From: Lactiplantibacillus paraplantarum
Lineage (GTDB): Bacteria > Bacillota > Bacilli > Lactobacillales > Lactobacillaceae
Assembly (NCBI RefSeq): GCF_003641145.1
Contig: NZ_CP032744.1
Location: 2,356,001-2,420,000, forward strand
Length of the DNA: 64,000 nucleotides
Direction: 5' to 3'
Shown here: in pieces, positions 39,205 to 47,190 of the stretch
Numbering within the stretch: position 1 is the first letter of the stretch
Layout: every line of letters begins with the position of its first letter
Notes under the pieces: generated by a model
The model's input: only the letters and a program-made list of their open reading frames with translations
The model's database searches: none
What the model was told of the DNA's origin: nothing
Translations under genes and position numbers: made by a program

Positions 39205-40395
39205 CTATTTCTGTGCTAAGCAAGTCACGATCCGGTTAGCCGCTTCATGCACATTTTGTGGATCAGTCGCTAAGTTTAAGCGTACGAAGCCCTGATCATC
39301 AGGACTAAACCATTCGCCAAAATCAACCGCAATCTGACATTGATCTTGAATAAAAGCTTTCGTCTGAGTAGGCTGCACATAGGCGCGTAAGTCTAGCCAC
39401 GTCAAGTACGTTCCTTGTAGCTCCGCTAAAACTAACTTAGGTGCGTGGGCCGCAAAAGTTGTCCGCAAATATTGATAGTTATCATGGACAATCGTTAATA
39501 TCTGATCTAACCAAGCGGCTCCTGATTCATAAGCCGCTTGGCCAGCTACTTGGCCCAATACACTAATTTCAGTTTGCGTGAACCGACCAATGTGTTCATC
39601 ATAACGTTGACGTAATTCAGGATTAGGAATAATGATGTGTGAATTTAAGAGGGCTGCGATATTAAACGTCTTAGACGGCGCATTAACGACAATGACCCGA
39701 TCACTAAAGCGACCATCTGCCACTGTTAACGCAGATTTAAACGGATGATTAGTCCGATCAATTTCTAAATCCTGATGAATTTCATCAGAAATGACCAACA
39801 CATGGTACTGTTCACATAACGTTAACAGCCGTGTTTCTTCATCCTCCGACCATATCCGCCCAACTGGATTATGTGGCGAACATTGAATGAATAACCGAAC
39901 TTGATTCGTCTTGATTTGCCGTTCAACATCCGCAAAGTCAATCGTATAGTGGCCATGATCATTACGCAATTCCGACGTGACCAATTGCCGATGATTATCC
40001 CGGACCGCGTTAAAAAATGGATAATACACTGGGATCAAGATTAGCACGCCATCGCCTGGTTGCGTTAAAATATTCACTAGTGCGTATAATGAATTAACGA
40101 CCCCACTACCAAAGCGGATCCAATCGCGCTTCAAGGCTAATCCGTGACGCGTCTGCTCCCAATCAATAAAAGTACGGTAATATCGCTCTGGGGTAATCGA
40201 ATAGCCGTACACACCATGGGCGACTCGCTCCTGCAACGCTTGGGTTACTTGTTCTGGGACTTTAAATTCCATGTCGGCGACCCACATTGCCAATAAATCA
40301 GGATTACCATAGCGAGCTTGTAATGCATCCCATTTCAATGAATCCGTATGCCGACGTGTTGTCGCGTACTTCTTAATAAATGCTGCTTGTTCCAT
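39205..40395 (-). CDS. MalY/PatB-family C-S lyase (cystathionine beta-lyase type), PLP-dependent
   Basis: About 396 residues, fold-type I PLP enzyme. Family marks are LLAMWVADMEFKVP at the N-terminus, CSPHNPVGRIW, ISDEIHQDL, and the PLP lysine in NAPSKTFNIAAL. These enzymes cleave cystathionine or other S-conjugates to release homocysteine or thiols. ATG at 40395 lies just after a methionine-type T-box leader, so expression should rise when charged tRNA-Met is scarce; this supports a role in methionine supply. Confidence 0.9.
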   Translation of the reverse strand: MEQAAFIKKYATTRRHTDSLKWDALQARYGNPDLLAMWVADMEFKVPEQVTQALQERVAHGVYGYSITPERYYRTFIDWEQTRHGLALKRDWIRFGSGVVNSLYALVNILTQPGDGVLILIPVYYPFFNAVRDNHRQLVTSELRNDHGHYTIDFADVERQIKTNQVRLFIQCSPHNPVGRIWSEDEETRLLTLCEQYHVLVISDEIHQDLEIDRTNHPFKSALTVADGRFSDRVIVVNAPSKTFNIAALLNSHIIIPNPELRQRYDEHIGRFTQTEISVLGQVAGQAAYESGAAWLDQILTIVHDNYQYLRTTFAAHAPKLVLAELQGTYLTWLDLRAYVQPTQTKAFIQDQCQIAVDFGEWFSPDDQGFVRLNLATDPQNVHEAANRIVTCLAQK

Positions 40396-40417
40396 CTTAA
40401 AGCCCTTCTTTCTCAAC

Positions 40418-40665
40418 AAAAAAACTTCGTCCTTAATTCTTCTAAGGACGAAGTCTACACTCCGCGGTACCACCTATTATTACAGTCTCGCTGTCGCTCA
40501 CGCAACACTATCGTTACGTTTAACCAACTTATCGGTGGTTAACCCGGGCTAACAGCGTCAACCGTTAACCAACTCCGAGTTCATCTTCACAATAAGCTAA
40601 TGGTCAAATTACACCATTGTTTTGACTCGCTAGGCATCAGCTTATCGCTACTCTTCTCATCAACA
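40418..40665 (-). promoter_or_regulatory. T-box leader, probably tRNA-Met specific
   Basis: On the minus strand the T-box core AATAGGTGGTACCGCG is at 40478-40463. The terminator pair ACTTCGTCCTTA / TAAGGACGAAGT with a T run is at 40454-40418. Stem I has the AGTA S-turn, an upper stem GATAAGCT/AGCTTATT, and the specifier context GAAG-ATG-A, placing an ATG (Met) codon at 40584-40582. This matches the enzyme's role in methionine formation. Confidence 0.9.
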
Positions 40666-40686
40666 TTTAATTTTTACGTTGTTTCT

Positions 40687-40715
40687 AAGTTACAACGCAA
40701 CTACCAAAATGTCAA
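40687..40715 (-). promoter_or_regulatory. Promoter of the T-box transcript
   Basis: Minus strand TTGACA (40715-40710), 17 nt, TAACTT (40692-40687), about 20-25 nt before stem I. Confidence 0.75.
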
Positions 40716-40723
40716 CAACGTCT

Positions 40724-41224
40724 TTAAAATTGCGCTTGCTCTAGAACCTGGTAGCCATCAATCCGCTGCTCTGCAGTTGGAAATGCTCCGGTCTGTAAGA
40801 AACGTTTAGCCTGCATCACGCTTGGCGAACTATTCGCCCAATTTAATTGGTCCAAAGGAACCCGCGCAGCACCTGCCGATACAGCTTCAGTATAGTGTGG
40901 TCGGTCATGTAATAGTTGTCCGCCCACTGGCTCTAATAAATAATAAATATTAATTAACGTTGTTGGTAGCTCTAATGCTGCTAAGGCTGGAATCGTGAGT
41001 TGGACAGTACCTAATTGTTTAGAAATGACGGTTTGTAGTCCTGTTTGAAGTTGTGCCATTTGACTAACGGACTCACTCAATGTGGCCCGCGTCGTCACTG
41101 GTGTCGTTACTAAATCATAACGATTTTTGAACGGCCCTATTAAACATTTATTAAGGACCATGGCCGTTGAATCACCAATGATACCACAAACAAATAGTGG
41201 ACTACTTGTTGGTTCGTTAATCAT
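40724..41224 (-). CDS. Hypothetical protein
   Basis: About 166 residues, no clear membrane segment or signal peptide. ATG at 41224 follows GAAGGA, chosen over the upstream ACG/other in-frame start at 41248. I recognise no family. The next gene downstream has its own promoter and T-box, so this gene is probably monocistronic. Confidence 0.65.
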   Translation of the reverse strand: MINEPTSSPLFVCGIIGDSTAMVLNKCLIGPFKNRYDLVTTPVTTRATLSESVSQMAQLQTGLQTVISKQLGTVQLTIPALAALELPTTLINIYYLLEPVGGQLLHDRPHYTEAVSAGAARVPLDQLNWANSSPSVMQAKRFLQTGAFPTAEQRIDGYQVLEQAQF

Positions 41225-41436
41225 TAATTTTTTCCTTCTCTCAGTCATACGATTAAGCAGATAAATTAATTAGCCTATAAAAATATAACAGTTACATTTT
41301 ACCGTACAATTATGATAAGGTTCCTAAAAAAAGCATGCTAATATAAATATTTAACAACTTTTAATAATTCTATGAAAAAAAATCGAATCTTGGCTACTAA
41401 AACGCACAAGGTTCGATCAATGTAGTTTGTTTATGA

Positions 41437-42075
41437 TTAGTTAGACTGAACATCCGTGGTGTTAATAAACGATTGCGCTGGTACCCGAATCAGCCAACGA
41501 GTCATCGCTTGATGGCCAACGTGAATGCCCAAGCCATTCCAAAATGATGGTTGATAAGTGGCCGTTAACTTAACTGCGTATGCTTTTTCATGGGCACGAT
41601 CCTGCTTAACTAATTGCTTTTGTGACCACGGAATACCAGCATCCGCAACTTTAACTTGTGACAAATTCGTAACTACCGTCGCTTTGTTACTAGAAACGGT
41701 ATACTTGGCGCCATTGACCCAATAATTATAAATATGCACTGGTTTTTGCGTCGTTCCCCGATCAACCGCGACATAGTAAGAACCATTGGTGCCAACGCGT
41801 AAAACTAAGGGTTCTACTTGATAACTCACCTTAACGTCTTTAGTATCTGACAGAGAAACTTGATGGTTAAAAGTCACGTAACCCATACCAACCAACAATC
41901 CGAGACTGACGATTAATTCAACGGTGGTAATGATAAGATTTCCCCACTCAAACGTATGCTTACGCTCCACGATCATCTTGATGCGTCGTACGCGAATATG
42001 ATGAAATACCCACACGACTAACGCCAAAACAATGATCCACGCAATGATCCCAATCCAATTCCATGCAGAAGTCAT
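41437..42075 (-). CDS. Membrane protein, possibly the LVIS_2131 family
   Basis: About 212 residues with two membrane helices (residues ~4-22 and ~43-63) followed by a soluble beta-rich domain facing outside. ATG at 42075 behind AAAGGG. The layout resembles an uncharacterised Lactobacillales family (LVIS_2131), but that assignment is from memory of its pattern. Function unknown. Confidence 0.7.
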   Translation of the reverse strand: MTSAWNWIGIIAWIIVLALVVWVFHHIRVRRIKMIVERKHTFEWGNLIITTVELIVSLGLLVGMGYVTFNHQVSLSDTKDVKVSYQVEPLVLRVGTNGSYYVAVDRGTTQKPVHIYNYWVNGAKYTVSSNKATVVTNLSQVKVADAGIPWSQKQLVKQDRAHEKAYAVKLTATYQPSFWNGLGIHVGHQAMTRWLIRVPAQSFINTTDVQSN

Positions 42076-42267
42076 TGATTGCCAACCCTTTCTCAATTAC
42101 ATTATTATGTTCTAATTGTAAATAATCCGCCCTTAAATAACAAGTAATCCAACAAATTCACAGCAAGCACTCAGAGATAGATTGTGAAAATAATCACTGA
42201 AACGGTGCCAATGTAATCGAATTCATGGTAAAATAAAGTTATTAACTTGTAGAAAGAAGGAGTACAC

Positions 42268-42585
42268 ATGATCGCGTCACTAATTTATTGGGTTGTTGTG
42301 GTCGGATTGATCGTCTGGGGTGTTTGGATGGCCATTCTTTCCGCATACTGGGCTGGTCAAAAACAAAATGGTAACATTTTCTTTATTGCAATTATGAATA
42401 CCTTAGGTGCCTTAGCCGGTCTCTTAGTATGGTGGGTCTTCAATAATCAGGATTGGCAATACTATTGGCTCTCAAGCACCGTCAAGACAACCAACCTCTT
42501 AGGAATCGTCCTAATCTGCTACGTTGTCTTAATTGTTATTGAATTCATTCAAGGTCGTGGCATCAAACCTGAAACAGCTAAATAA
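42268..42585 (+). CDS. Hypothetical membrane protein
   Basis: 105 residues with three membrane helices (about 5-26, 36-57 and 77-95), ending in a short charged tail. ATG behind AAGGAG. Divergent from the previous gene. Family not recognised. Confidence 0.7.
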   Translation: MIASLIYWVVVVGLIVWGVWMAILSAYWAGQKQNGNIFFIAIMNTLGALAGLLVWWVFNNQDWQYYWLSSTVKTTNLLGIVLICYVVLIVIEFIQGRGIKPETAK

Positions 42586-42593
42586 TGATTATT

Positions 42594-42628
42594 TTAAACG
42601 CCAAGCAAGTTGCTAGGCGTTTTTTATT
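42594..42628 (+). terminator. Terminator after the small membrane protein gene
   Basis: AAACGCCAAGCAA and TTGCTAGGCGTTT form a stem with one mismatch, followed by TTTT. Confidence 0.75.
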
Positions 42629-42813
42629 ATCAAATGCGAAAACAAGCTTGCCCTTCAGTACTTGTTACAATGATAACATTTACTTTGTCATGCCTCATGA
42701 TTCGCATCTAGTTATCAGATGAATGTAGTCAGATCCGGAGATTGGGGTAAGCTGTGCCTAACTAAACCGAATCCAATTTAATGATGTATTTTTTATTATA
42801 ATTAATAAAAAAC

Positions 42814-42852
42814 AACTAGCACAACACGTAAGGTTAACGTGTTGTGCTAGTT
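42814..42852 (-). terminator. Strong hairpin at the edge of repeat copy C
   Basis: AACTAGCACAACACG (42814-42828) pairs perfectly with CGTGTTGTGCTAGTT (42838-42852). Only the minus strand has the T run (GTTGTTTTTTATT), so it should end leftward transcription coming out of the repeat. Confidence 0.7.
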
Positions 42853-42864
42853 ACTGTTGGGGAT

Positions 42865-43634
42865 AAATCATGATTAAAACGTGCCAAATAGTTAAGGTCA
42901 AAAACAGCCAGCTTAGGCCCGCTGAAAACAATTCGAGTTAGCGTAAACCTGCCTAATTAACTGCGTCCTACGCCGACTTCCAGGCATTTCTGCCAATTGC
43001 TGGAACGCGATGGACACAGATTTAAGCCGAACCCCACGTCTTAAATACTGGTCTTCCACTAATCAAGCACAGAACGCTTGACAAGTGGAATTTCATCGCT
43101 GAGCATTGGCCGAAATGCCTTCCAGTTGGGACAATATTCGAATGGCTGACAGGGACCTACCCAACTTTTGATGGATTGATCGTTACCTTTCTCAAGCGAT
43201 AGCCTTATCATCAAACTGTCAGACTGATAATACTATTGTGATAGTGTAACGATGCCTAAGTCGCCATGCTTAGTATTGGAATAGCTAAAATGGACGATAG
43301 CAACTTAACGTTTAATTGAAGTGCCAGTATCAAGATATTCAATAACTAATTGTGCCAAGATAAGTGGCCGTTCATCTGCCATTCGAGTGGCTTACCGGCC
43401 GTAGGGGCTGGGTGACAATGCTCAGTAGCCAAATTATTCTTAGCTGGAAGTGACCTTTTTCCGGCTTAGAATAAGACTCGTATTTGAGATTGCGCAGTGG
43501 GCTTTTGCGTGAGCTCAAATCGACGTCGGCTGCGTTCCAGCAATTGGCACCCAGCCCCGGAGGTCGGAATAGGACGAGCACGTGCTGACGAACAACAAAC
43601 CACCTAACCAGCACGTTTTAATCATGATTCATGA
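42865..43634. repeat. Foldback intergenic repeat, copy C (about 0.77 kb)
   Basis: It begins with AATCATGATTAAAACGTGC (from 42866) and ends with its exact reverse complement (43611-43629). The left arm, middle and right arm align with copy B at 4065-5065, with long identical runs and deletions such as loss of the GC-rich hairpin segment near 43400. The second insertion sequence lies 67 nt to the right. The open frame at 43372-43614 is part of the repeat, not a gene. Confidence 0.8.
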
Positions 43635-43746
43635 CAGATTAACTACTACAACGCGTATTAGCCTTATAAAAAACGATTCTCAAAAACATTGAGAATAAAG
43701 TGAACCCCTAAGGTTGGACACCAAATCTAACCTTGGGGGTTTTACT

Positions 43747-44274
43747 ATGTCAAAATTTAATTTAGAACTTCGAATAAAGGTCGTTACTGAATACTTATCT
43801 GGTAAAGGTTCACCGTCTCTAGCTAAGAAGTATCGCATTAGCAATCATGCAATCATTCTGGGTTGGGTTCATCGATTTGAGCGGCGAGGTATTGAAGGTC
43901 TAAAAGACCGGTCAATGTCCCAAGAATATTCTAGTCAGTTCAAAGTCGATGTATTAAACTGGAGGAAACGAAATCAAGCTTCGCTTCCAGTGACTGCCTT
44001 ACACTTTGACTTGTCGTCGCCAAGTACGATTTGGCAGTGGGAAAAACACTTCCAGGAATCTGGAATAGCGGGACTTGAGTGCAAACGAGGGAATCCTAAG
44101 ACCATGGCCAAACACAAGCAGAACAACCCCAAACCTGAAAAACCACAGACTCCAGCCGCAGAATTGAAGCAGCTAAAACAAGAGAATCAAATGTTAAAAA
44201 TAGAAAATGAATTCTTAAAAAAACTCGATGCCTTAGCACGAAAGAAGTCAAAACACACGAACTCATCGAACTAG
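43747..44274 (+). CDS. IS3-family transposase OrfA (second element)
   Basis: About 175 residues: two helix-turn-helix units (KVVTEYLSGKGSPSLAKKYRIS, in two parts, and ALHFDLSSPSTIWQWEKHF) and a C-terminal coil (LKQLKQENQMLKIENEFLKKL). ATG at 43747. A7 at 44217-44223 is the probable frameshift site. Confidence 0.9.
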   Translation: MSKFNLELRIKVVTEYLSGKGSPSLAKKYRISNHAIILGWVHRFERRGIEGLKDRSMSQEYSSQFKVDVLNWRKRNQASLPVTALHFDLSSPSTIWQWEKHFQESGIAGLECKRGNPKTMAKHKQNNPKPEKPQTPAAELKQLKQENQMLKIENEFLKKLDALARKKSKHTNSSN

Positions 44275-45155
44275 TAGACGAGTTAAGGCAGAATTTTCAA
44301 GTTTCCATCAAACTAGTTCTTAAGGCTGTTCGTATTCCTCGCAGCACGTATTATTATGCTAAGGAGCATCGTGGTCGTAACTTAGATGATTCACAAATTA
44401 TTCAGGCAATTGATGAGATTCGTCAACAAGATCCAAAATATACTCGGAAATACGGGTACCGACGAATAACCGGTGCTTTACATGACGCTTATGGCTTTAA
44501 AATCAATCATAAGCGGGTCTTACGGATTATGCGGGAACAAGACTGGCTATGTGGCGCCTTTAATCGGCAGAAACGAAAGTATAATTCTTACAAGGGAACT
44601 GTTGGCGTCATCGCCCCAAATCGACTTAAGCGACGATTCAAAACAGATCGGCCTTACCAGAAGTTAGTCACCGACGTCAGTGAATTTCGATATGGGAACC
44701 AAAGCCAAAATGAACGGGTTTATTTAGAACCAGTCCTCGACCTCTTCAATGGAGAGGTTCTGGCTTTCAATATCAGTGACCACCCGACCGTTGAATTCGC
44801 TTTAAAGCCTTTGAAAGAAGCCCTAAATCAAATACCGGTGTTAGATTATCGGACGACTGTCCATACTGACCAAGGGTTTCAGTATCAGCATCGCCACTGG
44901 CAAAACACGCTTAAAGAGCACCATGTATTTCAGAGTATGTCGCGTAAAGCCACTTGTCTCGACAACGCCGCCATGGAGTCGTTTTTTCACATTATGAAAG
45001 TCGAGGTTATGGATGAACATTTTGAGACCAAAACAGCGCTTATCGAAGCTATGAACGAATGGATAGACTTCTACAATCATCGGCGCATCAAAACAAAACT
45101 GGACGGCAAGTCCCCGATAAAATACCGGGAACTTACCGTCCAGAAAGCAGCTTAA
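44217..45155 (+). CDS. IS3-family transposase OrfB (DDE), read by -1 frameshift
   Basis: The frame is open from the A7 run to 45155, about 312 codons. An HTH_21-like segment (KYGYRRITGALHDAYG) is followed by the rve core with VTDVSEFRYG, HTDQGFQYQH and AAMESFFHIMK, the three acidic residues of DDE. No stop interrupts the OrfAB fusion, so the element appears intact. Confidence 0.9.
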   Translation, partial: KKTRCLSTKEVKTHELIELVDELRQNFQVSIKLVLKAVRIPRSTYYYAKEHRGRNLDDSQIIQAIDEIRQQDPKYTRKYGYRRITGALHDAYGFKINHKRVLRIMREQDWLCGAFNRQKRKYNSYKGTVGVIAPNRLKRRFKTDRPYQKLVTDVSEFRYGNQSQNERVYLEPVLDLFNGEVLAFNISDHPTVEFALKPLKEALNQIPVLDYRTTVHTDQGFQYQHRHWQNTLKEHHVFQSMSRKATCLDNAAMESFFHIMKVEVMDEHFETKTALIEAMNEWIDFYNHRRIKTKLDGKSPIKYRELTVQKAA

Positions 45156-45234
45156 TAAAGTTGTCCAATTTTAAGGGTTCACTTTAGAATCGTTTTTTAT
45201 AAGGGACTGTCCTAAAGGCTGCTACCACCGATAA

Positions 45235-45316
45235 TCATTGAACCGTATCAGTCTTGAAGATTTCAATTGGGGCAACACCAGCAGTGGCACCCCGCCAGTC
45301 AACTTGTGACACTGCT
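45235..45316 (-). other. Open-frame remnant after the amylase stop
   Basis: Immediately past the amylase stop, another minus-strand frame reads REAVSQVDWRGATAGVAPIE and on to KTDTVQ before a stop at 45235. It looks protein-like but has no start of its own. It could be a frameshifted old C-terminus or a fragment of a gene lost around the insertion sequence. Confidence 0.3.
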
Positions 45317-47047
45317 TCACGACTGAGCTACGGTTAATTCAAAGCCCCCCGGTGCCACTTCATTTGTAGTAACACCCGCTGCTAAGATTGGTGTAGTGCC
45401 GCTTACTGTTGGCACTGCCTGTGTGCCTAAGTTAAAGTGGCCTTGAATCGTCTGTTCAGCATCCGTCCGCGTTAAGGTCAGACACTGACCGTCAATCGTC
45501 CATGTCAGCTGACTAGCTGCCAAGAAATCGGCCTGTTGCCGGCGGAACTTGATCAAGTTAGTCACAAATTGGCGAACTTGTTGTTCCTGCTCATTAGGTT
45601 GCCAGTTCATGCAACGACGATTATCAGGATCGGCCCCACCAGCCATTGCCACTTCCGTCCCATAATAGACACATGGACTTCCCGGCAACAGCATCAATAA
45701 AGTTAGTGCAGACTGAAATTTAGTTAGATTACCGTGCAACGTTGTCAGTAACCGCGGGGTATCGTGCGTGTCTAAAGCATTGAACATTGCTTGTTGATTA
45801 GGTTGCCGATACATCATTAACTCAAGATTCGTTTTACCTACATAATCTTCAAGGCTGAGTTCACCATTAAATACCGCCATAATTGGCTGCGTCAGCGGAT
45901 AATTCATGACCGCGTTAAATTGACCATTACCGACCAACGACTGGCTACTATGCCACGATTCACCTAATAAATAAACATCCGGTTTGACCGCTCGCAATGC
46001 CCCACACAGTTGCCGCCAGAAACCATGGTCGACCTCATCAGCAACGTCAAAACGCCAAGCGTCAATGCCAAATTGTTCGATCCAGTATTTGGTCACGTCA
46101 ATCAAGTAAGCTTGTACCGCGGGGTTCTGGGTGTTGACTTTCGGCATCGCTGCCCCCGTCGCAAAGGTTTCATAATTAAGCTGCTTCGTCTTCGGATCAC
46201 GCCCCACTGGCCAACCATGAATATGAAACCAATCGGCAAAGCGTGATTGTTGACCATTCTTAATGACATCTTGCCACTGCGGTGACTGCTCACCGAAATG
46301 ATTAAAGACGGCGTCTAACATCACACGCATGCCCCGCGCATGAGCCCCATCGACCAGTGCCTGAAAATCAGCCTTGGTGCCAAAGTGCGGATCAATTTCA
46401 AAGTGATCGATCGTATCATACTTATGATTTGATGGTGACGTGAAGATGGGACACAAGTATAGGCCATTAACTCCCAGTGCGGCTAAATCATCTAAGTGTG
46501 CCGTAATTCCTGGCAGATCCCCACCGTAAAATGAATCACGATGGACGGTCCCTGCGCCCCACGGTTGAACGTTGGCTGGGTCATTTTGCCGCACACCATT
46601 TGCAAAGCGTTCAGGAAAGATCTGGTACCAGACCGTCTCCTTGACCCATGCTGGTGGTAGCTCCGCATCGCTGACGTGCATGTATGGCATGTGAAAATAA
46701 TTGCCCACCGTTTGCCAGTTAGTGACCACGTCGTCAAAGAAGCCCCCTTCACCGTAGCCAACCGTCGCACCGGTCGTATCCGTAATCAGAAAAGCGTAGA
46801 CCACCCGGTTAGTCGGTACGGTCAGCGTCGTTTGCCAGTACTGGTTGCCCTGCGTCGCTAATCCTGGCTGCATCACCAACCGTTGTAGATCCGTGGTGCC
46901 TTCCTGCCATAAGTAAGAATCGGCAAATAAAATTTCGACTTGGGCCACATCATCGCGCGCAGTTTGTAGCCGAATTTGCAATTGGTGGGCCGCTAACACC
47001 GCCGTATCTTCACTTTCAGGACGATGCCTAATTCCAGCTAGTTGCAT
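45317..47047 (-). CDS. GH13 maltogenic amylase / neopullulanase / cyclomaltodextrinase
   Basis: About 576 residues, cytoplasmic. The N-terminal ~120 residues resemble the CBM34 domain and the rest is the GH13 barrel: DAVFNHFGEQ, WRFDVADEVDH (nucleophile Asp), LLGESWH (acid/base Glu) and ALDTHDTPR (third Asp). It hydrolyses maltodextrins, pullulan or cyclodextrins taken up by the cell. ATG at 47047 follows GGAGGG; a longer frame to 47140 starts in the divergent promoter region. Confidence 0.92.
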   Translation of the reverse strand: MQLAGIRHRPESEDTAVLAAHQLQIRLQTARDDVAQVEILFADSYLWQEGTTDLQRLVMQPGLATQGNQYWQTTLTVPTNRVVYAFLITDTTGATVGYGEGGFFDDVVTNWQTVGNYFHMPYMHVSDAELPPAWVKETVWYQIFPERFANGVRQNDPANVQPWGAGTVHRDSFYGGDLPGITAHLDDLAALGVNGLYLCPIFTSPSNHKYDTIDHFEIDPHFGTKADFQALVDGAHARGMRVMLDAVFNHFGEQSPQWQDVIKNGQQSRFADWFHIHGWPVGRDPKTKQLNYETFATGAAMPKVNTQNPAVQAYLIDVTKYWIEQFGIDAWRFDVADEVDHGFWRQLCGALRAVKPDVYLLGESWHSSQSLVGNGQFNAVMNYPLTQPIMAVFNGELSLEDYVGKTNLELMMYRQPNQQAMFNALDTHDTPRLLTTLHGNLTKFQSALTLLMLLPGSPCVYYGTEVAMAGGADPDNRRCMNWQPNEQEQQVRQFVTNLIKFRRQQADFLAASQLTWTIDGQCLTLTRTDAEQTIQGHFNLGTQAVPTVSGTTPILAAGVTTNEVAPGGFELTVAQS

Positions 47048-47190
47048 TATCAGATCTCCCTCCATGTAAACGGTCTCATTATCAACTAGACCATTTACGT
47101 CAATTATCCTCATGATTTTGGTTAAAACGTCCCCGTTCACCCTGATTTTAGTGTATCATTTAGTCAAAATCAGTTGAAAGGACGTTATCC

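Larger units (their letters stand above)
43701..45181 (+). mobile_element. Second IS3-family insertion sequence
   Basis: About 1.48 kb, bounded by TGAACCCCTAAGGTTGGACA and, at the right, the complement-related TGTCCAATTTTAAGGGTTCA (TG...CA ends usual for IS3). It carries orfA and a -1 orfB. Outside it, CCTTATAAAAAACGATTCT (43660-43678) and its exact reverse complement (45186-45204) flank the insertion, so it went into or beside a host palindrome. The element is different from the one at 29460. Confidence 0.88.
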
